Source: Symsagittifera roscoffensis
Taxonomy: Eukaryota > Xenacoelomorpha > Acoela > Convolutidae
DNA length: 64,000 nucleotides
Reading direction: 5' to 3'
NCBI RefSeq assembly: GCF_963678635.1
Contig: NC_087063.1
Coordinates: forward strand, 40,004,759 to 40,068,758
Numbering within the stretch: the first letter of the stretch is position 1; the number at the start of each line of letters is the position of its first letter. Made by a program: the position numbers and the translations under genes. The notes below the pieces were generated by a model, which saw only the letters and a program-made list of their open reading frames with translations, had not been told where the DNA came from and did no database searches. Below are positions 53,470 through 64,000 of this stretch, in pieces.

Positions 53470-54340
53470 TGAAATTAGTGACCCTATAATGGTGGGTTGC
53501 TATCAGGGTAATCTCAGGGGTTGCTAATATTGCTACCAAATATAGCTGCTCAAATCTTTTTAGTTTCCGAGATATGACGGTTTTATGTTCTTATAACTGT
53601 TTTTTTGAATCTTAGATTTGAAAAGCTTGACAAAATTTGAACGCTATAGTGGGACTTTGCCAGGGAAGTCTAGTTTTTTGCAAGTTTTGCCTCAAAATAT
53701 GTCAGCTCAAACTTTTTCATTTTTCCGAGAAATGACGTTTTTTGTTTTTCTGAAAGTTTTCCAAAAATTTTAGATTTAAAACTCATGTCAAAGTGCGAAA
53801 TTCCCAACCCTATAGTGGGGTTCTATAGGAGTGCCCTCAGGAGTTGCAATTTTTGCCTCCAAAAATGACTGCTTATATTCTTTAAGCTTCCGAGATTTGT
53901 CGTTTTATACAATTTGAAAGATTTCATTAAAATTGCTTTTGAAAAATTACACGAGGTCTGAAGTTCTTATTTCTGTAGTTGGGTGCTGTCCAATTGCTAT
54001 CAAAAAATTGTGATGTCTTGCCTCCAAAAGTGAAAACTGAACGTCTTTATACTCGACTTAAGGCGTTCTTTTGATTTTTCAAAACTAAAAACCTAATTGT
54101 TTCCAACATTAAAAAAGTTTCCTCAAAATTTGAAGTTGTCGATCTTTTGGTGGAGTGATGTCAGGGTACTCACAGCAGTTGCAATTCTTGCCTGTATACG
54201 ATGATTACCTGAGTGTTTTTAGATTTTGTGAAGTGGCTTTTTTATTTAGAAACATTTTTTCAAAAGCTCAGATTTATTTTTTTCACATTTTGAAGTCTTT
54301 GCCCTTGGCGATGTTATGTGAAGTTACTTACTCATAGAGA
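53470..54340. repeat. Diverged tandem repeat, period about 165 bp (about five units)
   Basis: A phrase like CCTATAGTGGGGTT-CTAT-AGG followed by TTGCAA-TTTTGCCTCCAAA and CTTCCGAGA-ATGACG recurs near 53482, 53642, 53808, 53972 and 54144. It is unrelated in sequence to the 167- and 172-bp repeats. Units are strongly diverged. Confidence 0.6.
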
Positions 54341-54374
54341 ATGCAGATGTGGCCTCCAAATTTCATACTCTGAT

Positions 54375-54925
54375 CAATTCAGTGATCTCTGATCCACAAA
54401 GCCATACATCTATCCATCGGTCCTGCCATCCATGCAATCTTCGACCCCTCCGACCGTCTTGCCCCTAACAATATTCCCTTGCATCCAACCAACCAGCCAT
54501 TAATCCATCCATCAAGCCACCATATTTCTTGTTCTCGATTGATCAATCCTGCCTTCCGTTCATCCATTCAACCAGTCTTCTATCAATCAATATAGACCTC
54601 CGTCAATCCTGCCATCTATTCATCCATCCAATGATCCGCCCATTTCAGCCAGTCATCACTCATTCGTCCCGCATATATCCATGCAGCCGTCCATGAGCGA
54701 TCTAGCTATCAATCCAACTTGCCAACTCTCCGTCAATTAACCCATCCGTCCTGCCATCCATCCCACAAGCTATCCAGCCATACAGCCATCCCTTAAGCTA
54801 GCCATTGATTCAGCTAGCCACCTATTCACATTCACTTTACATCCAGCCATCAATCCATCATTTCAACCAACGAGCCATCCATCCTTCTCTCCGCTCATCA
54901 ATTTAGCCATCCATGTTTTCAATTT
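54375..54925. repeat. Degenerate (ATCC)n / CCATCCAT-rich tract
   Basis: About 550 bases are dominated by the words CCATCCAT, CCAGCCAT and ATCAATCC on the plus strand. It is an old imperfect tetranucleotide expansion. The minus-strand open frame rich in Trp and Gly (54379-54567) is a by-product of the repeat. Confidence 0.8.
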
Positions 54926-56833
54926 TCAGGAGCAGCTTTAACTGATGCGGGCCTGCTAGTTTCTTTTAAATTTAGTTTTTAGTGCTAATTTCTTCCTGCT
55001 AGTCCTTTCTGCTTGTTTCTTCAAATTTAGTTCATTTTCTTTGTTAAAATGAAGTCGAACTCCACTATTGAGTAGAAAAAGTGTAAAGATCACGAAAAAC
55101 GTGAACGATTTCTAGTTTCAAAATATTCTATGGTTTTCTGAATTCGGTTGTAAGTATTTTTTCAAAAATTGTGCCAATTTTTTTCGGGTTCGTGGTGTGT
55201 TATCCTAATTTCTGTCGGTTCCTTTTCCTTTTTGACTCTTAAACGCCGATTTTTTTAAAAAAAGGGTTTTAATTGGCTCAATTTCTAGAGCTTGTGTTTT
55301 GTTCCAATTTAAACTGTTTATCTACTAAGTTTGAAAATTCAGTAATTTGTAAATTTATCAAGTCTGATTTTGTGTTTCAAATTAGATGGGTCGTAAAAAA
55401 ATTTTTGTTTATGAAAAAAATTTTTGACAACAGTTGTTTTCAGCTCAAATAGGTTTTTACCCTAAATTTGTTGCCGCTCAGTTATTGATTTTCAACGCTT
55501 TTTAAGGCTGCTTATGAACTTTCTTCTATACAACTATGAAGTTTTTGTAGCTGTATCTTTTTCTACTTTTCATGTTAATTTTTCAATTAATTTTTTCAAT
55601 TTAATTTTTCAGAGTTTTTTTTGCATAGCAAGTGTTGCGAAGCTCCGCCTCGCCTGTGTTTTTTTGGGGTTTCTTCTGCTTTTTACACTTGCGAGACACT
55701 TGTTATTGGAAAGAATACTTTTTCCCGTAAACACTTTTTCTTACAAATCTGTAAGAGATTGAACTTGTTTTATTGTTGAACTTAGCAAATTCGAGGTTTT
55801 TCGGTTTAGTTATCTCATTCTGTGTCACTTCAAATGCAAAAAATGCTTATTTTTTTTTTGAGAAGTTCCGTTAGTTTGTTACCATTTTTTTAAGACAACA
55901 ATTTCTCTTGGCAATTTTTTTTTTTGGCTAGGGGGCCTCTTCCCACTTGTTATTGGCTTAAGTGGCCGCTCAGTAAATAGTAAAAGTTCATTGAATACTA
56001 GTTTTTTTTTCGATTAATAATTTCGGTCTCATTTTCTATTCGCTAGCTTGCAATGCTGCCCTGCATTGTATCGCAAGTGATGCGAAGCTCCATTCACCTC
56101 TATTGGTGATGTTTTCATTATTTTTGAGCGTGAATGAGCTGAATGTGTTTTCAAATGGGGTTTGCTTTTTTTAAAAAGTCTCAGTTAAAAAAGGTCCTAG
56201 TAATCAAAGAGTTTCTTGTTGATATTAATTAATCCGTGAAAGTTGAAAATCTTTAGATCATCGGCCGATAATTTGGTCTGTGGAGTTTTAAACACGTGTT
56301 CAAGTATATTTTGGTTAATTTCAAGCTTTTGTTTTCAAACTAAGTTTTATTCGACAAAACGATATCAAGATTCGCAAGTGTGCAAGGAATTGAAGACAAC
56401 ATTTAGGTTTTGTTTTTTTGTTTTAAATCACAATTTTTAGCAGATCAACTGTTAATACAAGTGCAAATGGTGGGAAAAAAAGGATTTCAATTTTAAGATC
56501 ACTCAGTGGAATAGAAATTTACCTACTGATCCAGTTGTCTCAAATTGGTTTAGTTTTATCAAAGAAGTTTCTATCCTCAAAGGCTTCTAAAATTCAAGGA
56601 GCTTTGTGAGGGGATATATTTTTTTCCTTCGTTCAAATTAATTAGTCTATTCAGTAAAAAAAAGCCCAGTATTATTTTCGCTTTAGTTTCCTCGCTCAAT
56701 TTTTGAGATGTAGGTTTTGAAAACATGTGAACTGAAGTTTAAGTCACAAGTTTGTCAATTAGTTCATGTTTTGTTACCATTGAGGAGCAATTTTCCGTCA
56801 TAGTGAAGCAGAAATATTTTGACTTGCTGTAAA
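54926..56833. other. Intergenic DNA upstream of the CAP-like gene
   Basis: Contains two well-kept members of the dispersed family: 55622-55660 (GCAAGTGTTGCGAAGCTCCG and following) and 56071-56100 (TCGCAAGTGATGCGAAGCTC and following). A related CACTTGCGAGACACTTG word lies at about 55686. No gene or clear promoter element is seen. Confidence 0.5.
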
Positions 56834-58351
56834 ATGAAACTGTTTATGTTACTAATGATGTTAGTTTTAATTCAATTTTCGAGCTGCAGACATTGCTCCC
56901 ATGAGATTGTACGAGAAATCAATAATAAGCGTTTTCATGGAGCGTTTATAAAAATCGGAAACCAGGTTGATTTAGTGTCAAAGATGGTGCATAAACTAGC
57001 CCGTGATTATCATTACAAACACAAAACAGGCGCGTGCGAGGATTATGATTCAAATTTTATATTTGACAAATCAAAGAAAAAGATATTATTCAATGAGTGC
57101 TTGGAAATTAATCCAGAGACAGATTCTGATTCCAAGGGTGACTCCCAGAATTATAAAAACGCGGCTAAGTTTTTGATAAAGAAGTGGCTCGAGCAATCAG
57201 CTGACTATTGCTATCCCGCTGAACTTGCAGAATTGGGCGATTCTCCCAGGAAAATTAAAAAACTGAAAATCGACAGAAAAGTTGAACGATTTTTGACAGT
57301 TGTCTCCAAAAGGGTGAAATACATTTCCTGTTCGTGTATCGCAAATAATCACGAATATGCTAAAGTTACGAAGATGTATATTTCATGCGCAACGGATGAA
57401 GAGTTCTATGACAAATATAAGCAGTTCAAGACCAAAGACGCAGTGTTTAGTTATTATAACTTCAAAAAATTGCTGGAGGAAGTTGATTTTGAAGTCGTCC
57501 CTAAAACGTGTGGGGATCCTAAACATTTAGGAAAGGAATTTATGCGGCAAGTAAATGCAGTGAGAGGTCAATATCGACGGCAGTTTGATATTGAGAATCC
57601 GAACAAAGGAGTCGTTAGGAAAGCCAAAGACATTCTGTTCACGCTGCCATATGATTGCAGGCTGGAAAATATACAAAATTACCACGATGGAGTAGCTGCC
57701 TACTGCGCGTATGGAGAGCGGGGTCGTGTCTTTCATAAAGACTACCTTCTCTTCTGGGGCTTTAAACGGTGGCTCTCGGACGCCAAGGAGTTTTCATACC
57801 CCGGAGAAAACTCCCAAATTGGAACTTGTGGAGGTGAACCCGCACAAGTAGAAGAATTTGAAGGAAATCGGTTTGTAGCTATAGTGGCGGAGGCCACTAC
57901 AGATATGGCCTGTGTTGGGTCGCTTCACCAGGTCAGTCCTACTCACGAACAGAACAGAATTGTATGTTTGTTCGTACAAGACTATCTACGTGCTACAGAT
58001 TTGGCCAAATATGTCCTGTTTAACGAAAGCTTCTATCAATTTCTAAAGATTAACGAGGCAACCAAAGATCTGGAGATCAAAAAATGCGTTTTAGTTGAAA
58101 ACCCAGCAAATTCTACGGATGATTCTATCTCTATATCTCTTAATACTGTAAACTCGCAAAGCAATAATGATCGTGCAATATCATCAGAGTTTCCGAATAT
58201 TTCTGATATGACAGACGAGAGTTCATCAATCAGTTACAAAGTGACCTCAGTTAATCAACAAAAGAAGGAAAAACAGAAAAGTTGTGCATTTCAAAGATAT
58301 AAAACGAGCATAATACTCTCCCTGGTCTTATATCTTCATGTTGCTGAATAG
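56834..58351 (+). CDS. Secreted or GPI-anchored protein with two CAP/SCP-like domains (505 aa, single exon)
   Basis: Starts at the ATG at 56834, chosen over the in-frame TTG at 56819 because it begins a clean signal peptide (MKLFMLLMMLVLIQFSS, cleavage probably near residue 17). Residues about 20-215 form a first, weak CAP-like domain (helix with REINNKR, then a VSKRVKYISCSC strand and KMYISC). Residues about 225-390 form a better second one: MRQVNAVRGQYRR, LPYDCRLE, a Cys-containing helix, then FVAIVAEATTDMACVG and NRIVCLF, the usual CAP helix-strand pattern. Two-domain CAP proteins are best known from nematodes and other invertebrates. The classic His and Glu of the CAP cavity are not evident. 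A Ser/Asn-rich stalk and a short hydrophobic C-terminus (TSIILSLVLYLHV) suggest a GPI signal. Function is not known. No intron is needed; the satellite starts about 160 bases downstream. Confidence 0.75.
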   Translation: MKLFMLLMMLVLIQFSSCRHCSHEIVREINNKRFHGAFIKIGNQVDLVSKMVHKLARDYHYKHKTGACEDYDSNFIFDKSKKKILFNECLEINPETDSDSKGDSQNYKNAAKFLIKKWLEQSADYCYPAELAELGDSPRKIKKLKIDRKVERFLTVVSKRVKYISCSCIANNHEYAKVTKMYISCATDEEFYDKYKQFKTKDAVFSYYNFKKLLEEVDFEVVPKTCGDPKHLGKEFMRQVNAVRGQYRRQFDIENPNKGVVRKAKDILFTLPYDCRLENIQNYHDGVAAYCAYGERGRVFHKDYLLFWGFKRWLSDAKEFSYPGENSQIGTCGGEPAQVEEFEGNRFVAIVAEATTDMACVGSLHQVSPTHEQNRIVCLFVQDYLRATDLAKYVLFNESFYQFLKINEATKDLEIKKCVLVENPANSTDDSISISLNTVNSQSNNDRAISSEFPNISDMTDESSSISYKVTSVNQQKKEKQKSCAFQRYKTSIILSLVLYLHVAE

Positions 58352-58508
58352 TGTGATATGAGCGTTTCATGCGATAATATCGGTATCTTCTGATAACCTT
58401 TGACATTTCTATAGTTTTTCCCAAATTGTAGTTCTGTTCATGTCAATGTTTCAGCAATTATCATGGTGACAACAGATAAGTGCAGGATCTAAGCGCAGTC
58501 AAACATGG

Positions 58509-61500
58509 AAAACTTAACTGTTAGAATACGTAGCCGAGTAAGGACTAGTCCATAAATTTTTCGCCAATAAGTTCAATGATCTATTCATGTTCATAATTTG
58601 GCTAAGACCACTCCTAGCGTGTGGCTTAATGGTAAATTTTTTGCCTTGACTCTGACGAAGGCTATTCGAATCCCATTTTGTGGTTGAACTCGGCAATAAA
58701 AAGAAAAACTTAACTGTTAGAATACGTAGCCGAGTAAGGACTAGTCTATAAATTTTTCGCCAATAAGTTCAATGATCTGTTCATGTTCATAATTTGGCTA
58801 AGAACACTCCTAGCGTGTGGCCTAATGGTAAATTTTTTGCCTTGACCCTGACGAAGGCTATTCGAATCCCGTTTTGTGCTTGAACTCGGCAATAAAAAGA
58901 AAAACTTAACTGTTAGAATACGTAGCCGAGTAAGGACTAGTCTATAAATTTTTCGCCAATAAGTTCAATGATCTGTTCATGTTCATAAGTTGGCTAAGAA
59001 CACTCCTAGTGTGTGGCCTAATGGTAAATTTTTTGCCTTGACCCTGACGAAGGCTAGTCGAATCCCATTTTGTGCTTGAACTCGGCAATAAAAAGAAAAA
59101 CTTAACTGTTAGAATACGTAGCCGAGTAAGGACTAGTCTATAAATTTTTCGCCAATAAGTTCAATGATCTGTTCATGTTCATAATTTGGCTATGAACACT
59201 CCTAGCGTGTGGCCTAATGGTAAATTTTTTGCCTTGACCCTGACGAAGGCTATTCGAATCCCGTTTTGTGCTTGAACTCGGCAATAAAAAGAAAAACTTA
59301 ACTGTTAGAATACGTAGCCGAGTAAGGACTAGTCTATAAATTTTTCGCCAATAAGTTCAATGATCTGTTCATGTTCATAATTTGGCTAAGAACACTCCTA
59401 GCGTGTGGCTTAATGGTAAATTTTTTGCCTTGACCCTGACGAAGGCTATTCGAATCCCATTTTGTGCTTGAACTCGGCAATAAGAAGAAAAACTTAACTG
59501 TTAGAATACGTAGCCGAGTAAGGACTAGTCTATAAATTTTTCGCCAATAAGTTCAATGATCTGTTCATGTTCATAATTTGGCTAAGAACACTCCTAGCGT
59601 GTGGCCTAATGGTAAATTTTTTGCCTTGACCCTGACGAAGGCTATTCGAATCCCATTTTGTGCTTGATTTCGGCAATAAAAGAAAAACTTAACTGTAGAA
59701 TACGTAGCCGAGTAAGGACTAGTCTATAAATTTTTCGCCAATAAGTTCAATGATCTGTTCATGTTCATAATTTGGCTAAGAACACTCCTAGCGTGTGGCT
59801 TAATGGTAAATTTTTTGCCTTGACTCTGACGAAGGCTATTCGAATCCCATTTTGTGGTTGAACTCGGCAATAAAAAGAAAAACTTAACTGTAAGAATACG
59901 TAGCCGAGTAAGGACTAGTCTATAAATTTTTCGCCAATAAGTTCAATGATCTGTTCATGTTCATAATTTGGCTAAGAACACTCCTAGCGTGTGGCCTAAT
60001 GGTAAATTTTTGCCTTGACCCTGACGAAGGCTATTCGAATCCCATTTTGTGCTTGAACTCGGCAATAAAAAGAAAAACTTAACTGTTAGAATACGTAGCC
60101 GAGTAAGGACTAGTCTATAAATTTTTCGCCAATAAGTTCAAGGATCTGTTCATGTTCATAATTTGGCTAAGAACACTCCTAGCGTGTAGCCTAATGGTAA
60201 TTTTTTTGCCTTGACCCTGACGAAGGCTATTCGAATACCATTTTGTGCTTGAACTCGGCAACAAAAAAAACTTAACTGTTAGAATACGTAGCCGAGTAAG
60301 GACTAGTCTATAAATTTTTCGCCAATAAATTCAATGATCTGTTCATGTTCATAATTTGGCTAAGAACACTCCTAGCGTGTGGCCTAATGGTAAATTTTTT
60401 GCCTTGACCCTGACGAAGGCTATTCGAATCCCATTTTGTGCTTGAACTCGGCAATAAAAAGAAAAACTTAACTGTTAGAATACGTAGCCGAGTAAGGACT
60501 AGTCTATAAATTTTTCGCCAATAAGTTCAATGATCTGTTCATGTTCAAAATTTGGCTAAGAACACTCCTAGCGTATGGCTTAATGGTAAATTTTTTGCCT
60601 TGACCCTGACGAAGGCTATTCGAATCCCATTTTGTGCTTGAACTCGGCAATAAAAAGAAAAACTTAACTGTTAGAATACGTAGCCGAGTAAGGACTAGTC
60701 TATAAATTTTTCGCCAATAAGTTCAATGATCTGTTCATGTTCATAATTTGGCTAAGAACACTCCTAGCGTGTGGCTTAATGGTAAGTTTTTTGCCTTGAC
60801 GCTGACGAAGGCTATTCGAATCCCATTTTGTTCTTGAACTCGGCATTAAAAAGAAAAACTTAACTGTTAGAATACATAGCCGAGTAAGGACTAGTCTATA
60901 AATTTTTCGCCAATAAGTTCAATGATCTGTTCATGTTCATAATTTGGCTAAGAACACTCCTAGCGTGTGGCCTAATGGTAAATTTTTGCCTTGACCCTGA
61001 CGAAGGCTATTCGAATCCCATTTTGTGCTTGAACTCGGCAATAAAAAGAAAAACTTAACTGTTAGAATACGTAGCCGAGTAAGGACTAGTCTATAAATTT
61101 TTCGCCAATAAGTTCAAGGATCTGTTCATGTTCATAATTTGGCTAAGAACACTCCTAGCGTGTAGCCTAATGGTAATTTTTTTGCCTTGACCCTGACGAA
61201 GGCTATTCGAATACCATTTTGTGCTTGAACTCGGCAATAAAAAAAACTTAACTGTTAGAATACGTAGCCGAGTAAGGACTAGTCTATTAATTTTTCGCCA
61301 ATAAATTCAATGATCTGTTCATGTTCATAATTTGGCTAAGAACACTCCTAGCGTGTGGCCTAATGGTAAATTTTTTGCCTTGACCCTGACGAAGGCTATT
61401 CGAATCCCATTTTGTGCTTGAACTCGGCAATAAAAAGAAAAACTTAACTGTTAGAATACGTAGCCGAGTAAGGACTAGTCTATAAATTTTTCGCCAATAA

Positions 61501-64000
61501 GTTCAATGATCTGTTCATGTTCAAAATTTGGCTAAGAACACTCCTAGCGTATGGCTTAATGGTAAATTTTTTGCCTTGACCCTGACGAAGGCTATTCGAA
61601 TCCCATTTTGTGCTTGAACTCGGCAATAAAAAGAAAAACTTAACTGTTAGAATACGTAGCCGAGTAAGGACTAGTCTATAAAGTTTTCGCCAATAAGTTC
61701 AATGATCTGTTCATGTTCATAATTTGGCTGAGAACACTCCTAGCGTGTGGCCTAAGGGTAAATTTTTTGCCTTGACCCTCACGAAGGCCATTCGAATCCC
61801 ATTTTGTGCTTGAACTCGGAAATAAAAAGAAAAACTTAACTGTAGAATACGTAGCCGAGTAAGGCCTAGTCTATAAATTTTTTGCCAATAAGTTCAATGA
61901 TCTGTTCATGTTCATAATTTGGCTAAGAACACTCCTAGCGTGTGGCCTAATGGTAAATTTTTTGCCTTCACCCTGACGAAGGCTATTCGAATCCCATTTT
62001 GTGCTTGAACTCGGCAATAAAAAGAAAAACTTAACTGTTAGAATACTTAGCCGAGTAAGGACTAGTCTATAAATTTTTCGCCAATAAGTTCAATGATCTG
62101 TTCATGTTAATAATTTGGCTAAGAAAACTCCTAGCGTGTGGCCTAATAGTAAATTTTTCGCCTTGACCCTGACGAAGGCTACTCGAATCCCATTTTGTGC
62201 TTGAACTCGGCACTAAAAAGAAAAACTTAACTGTTAGAATACGTAGCCGAGTAAGGACTAGTCTATAAATTTTTCGCCAATAAGTTCAATGATCTGTTCA
62301 TGTTCATAATTTGGCTAAGAACACTCCTAGCGTGTGGCCTAATGGTAAATTTTATGCCTTGACCCTGACGAAGGCTATTCGAAACCCATTTTGTGCTTGA
62401 ACTCGGCAATAAAAAAAAAAACTTAACTGTTAGAATACGTAGCCGAGTAAGGACTAGTCTATAAATTTTTCGCCAATAAATTCAATGATCTGTTCATGTT
62501 CATAATTTGGCTAAGAACACTCCTAGCGTGTGGCCTAATGGTAAATTTTTTGCCTTGACCCTGACGAAGGCTATTCGAATCCCATTTTGTGCTTGAACTT
62601 GGCAATAAAAAGAAAAACTTAACTGTTAGAATACGTAGCCGAGTAAGGACTAGTCTATAAATTTTTCGCCAATAAGTTCAATGATCTGTTCATGTTCATA
62701 ATTTGGCTAAGAACACTCCTAGCGTGTGGCCTAATGGTAAATTTTTTGCCTTGACCCTGACGAAGGCTATTCGAATCCCATTTTGTGCTTGAACTCGGCA
62801 ATAAAAAGAAAAACTTAACTGTTAGAATACGTAGCCGAGTAAGGACTAGTCTATAAATTTTTCGCCAATAAGTTCAATGATCTGTTCATGTTCATAATTT
62901 GGCTAAGAACACTCCTAGCGTGTGGCTTAATGGTAAATTTTTTGCCTTGACCCTGACGAAGGCTATTCGAATCCCATTTTGTGCTTGAACTCGGCAATAA
63001 AAAGAAAAACTTAACTTTAGAATACGTAGCCGAGTAAGGACTAGTCTATAAATTTTTCGCCAATAAGTTCAATGATCTGTTCATGTTCATAATTTGGCTA
63101 AGAACACTCCTAGCGTGTGGCTTAATGGTAAATTTTTTGCCTTGACCCTGACGAAGGCTATTCGAATCCCATTTTGTGCTTGAACTCGGCAATAAAAAGA
63201 AAAACTTAACTGTTAGAATACGTAGCCGAGTAAGGACTAGTCTATAAATTTTTCGCCAATAAGTTCAATGATCTGTTCATGTTCATAATTTGGCTAAGAA
63301 CACTCCTAGCGTGTGGCCTAATGGTAAATTTTTAGCCTTGACGCTGACGAAGGCTATTCGAAACCCATTTTGTGCTTGAACTCGGCAATAAAAAAAAAAC
63401 TTAACTGTTAGAATACGTAGCCGAGTAAGGACTAGTCTATAAATTTTTCGCCAATAAATTCAATGATCTGTTCATGTTCATAATATGGCTAAGAACACTC
63501 CTAGCGTGTGGCCTAATGGTAAATTTTTTGCCTTGACCCTGACGAAGGCTATTCGAATCCCATTTTGTGCTTGAACTTGGCAATAAAAAGAAAAACTTAA
63601 CTGTTAGAATACGTAGCCGAGTAAGGACTAGTCTATAAATTTTCCGCCAATAAGTTCAATGATCTGTTCATGTTCATAATTTGGCTAAGAACACTCCTAG
63701 CGTGTGGTCTAATGGTAAATTTTTTGCCTTGACCCTGACGAAGGCTATTCGAATCCCATTTTGTGCTTGAACTCGGCAATAAAAAGAAAAACTTAACTGT
63801 TAGAATACGTAGCCGAGTAAGGACTAGTCTAAAAAATTTTTCGCCAATAAGTTCAATGATCTGTTCATGTTCATAATTTGGCTAAGAACACTCCTAGCGT
63901 GTGGCTTAATGGTAAATTTTTTGCCTTGACGCTGACGAAGGCTATTCGAATCCCATTTTGTTCTTGAACTCGGCATTAAAAAGAAAAACGTAACTGTTAG
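58509..64000 (+). repeat. Satellite array, 196-bp unit, about 28 units, continues past the right edge
   Basis: The word AACTTAACTGTTAGAATACG recurs at 58511, 58707, 58903 and 59099 and so on to the window end, always 194-197 bases apart. Units are about 95-99 percent alike. Variation is in A-runs and single bases, and some variant units recur every five units (about 975 bp). There is no break or inserted element in the visible 5.5 kb. The array begins abruptly 158 bases after the CAP-like gene. Confidence 0.97.
58622..58679 (+). other. tRNA-like pol III promoter pattern inside each satellite unit (first unit shown)
   Basis: TGGCTTAATGG fits the A-box consensus TRGYNNARNNG. ATTCGAATC fits the B box GWTCRANNC except for the first base. 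They are 31 bases apart, as in tRNA genes, and TTTT follows after a few bases. Between them GACTCTGA is as in the anticodon loop of tRNA-Gln(CTG), within a GCCTT / AAGGC stem. The pattern is conserved in nearly every unit. It is not a mature tRNA gene, as no acceptor stem closes. Confidence 0.55.

Noticed and set aside
54379..54567. Trp/Gly-rich minus-strand ORF
   Set aside because: It is the translation of a degenerate ATCC repeat.
56819..56833. TTG start for the CAP-like protein
   Set aside because: The ATG at 56834 directly begins a canonical signal peptide.
58509..64000. CRISPR array or tandem tRNA genes
   Set aside because: Units are uniform 196-bp copies without unique spacers, and no unit folds into a complete tRNA with an acceptor stem.

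Overview
This window is metazoan nuclear DNA. The evidence is a seven-exon DHHC palmitoyltransferase of the ZDHHC9/14/18 type, spliced genes with short AT-rich introns, tRNA-derived repeats, an LTR retroelement, a reverse-transcriptase family I associate with invertebrate genomes, and a tandem satellite. The phylum cannot be fixed from sequence alone; a repeat-rich invertebrate is most likely. Non-coding DNA is AT-rich with many T-runs, whereas bases 1 to about 17,230 are visibly richer in G+C.

Bases 1 to about 18,490 (+ strand) hold a very large Ty3/Gypsy-type LTR retroelement whose 5' end lies outside the window. Its first ORF is open from base 2 to 7921 and encodes Gag, protease, RT, RNase H and integrase. 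It ends in a domain that resembles the OARD1/TARG1 class of ADP-ribose macro domains. After a 440-base gap with two strong hairpins comes a second intact ORF of 2955 codons (8363-17230). This carries a complete SGNH-hydrolase domain and a second, degenerate SGNH-like domain, with no signal peptide or membrane anchor. A 27-base all-purine tract and a probable 3' LTR with a TATA box follow. This element is the most unusual object in the window.

Bases 19,323-42,958 (- strand) hold a glutamine-synthetase-fold gene (lengsin / GS-I-like). Its coding exons 1 and 2 are present three times in tandem, while the terminal exon (19,323-19,523) exists once. The three copies lie in a recent segmental duplication with a unit of about 7.6 kb; the middle unit has lost almost all its spacer except a 37-bp island. 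Copy 1 gives a complete 427-aa model. Its large last intron carries a decayed retroelement (about 20,006-22,735, - strand) and several families of nucleosome-length tandem repeats.

Bases 44,605-49,453 (+ strand) hold the DHHC palmitoyltransferase gene (451 aa in seven exons), head-to-head with GS copy 3. From 49,454 to 56,833 there is intergenic DNA with decayed dispersed repeats, a tandem repeat of about 165 bp and an ATCC-rich tract. Bases 56,834-58,351 (+) encode a secreted or GPI-anchored 505-aa protein with two CAP/SCP-like domains. From about 58,509 to the right edge runs a satellite of about 28 units of 196 bp. Each unit contains a tRNA-like A box, B box and T-run, and units are partly organised in a five-unit higher-order repeat.

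The host genes (GS-like enzyme, palmitoyltransferase, CAP protein) have no evident common pathway. The window is dominated by repeat activity and duplication.
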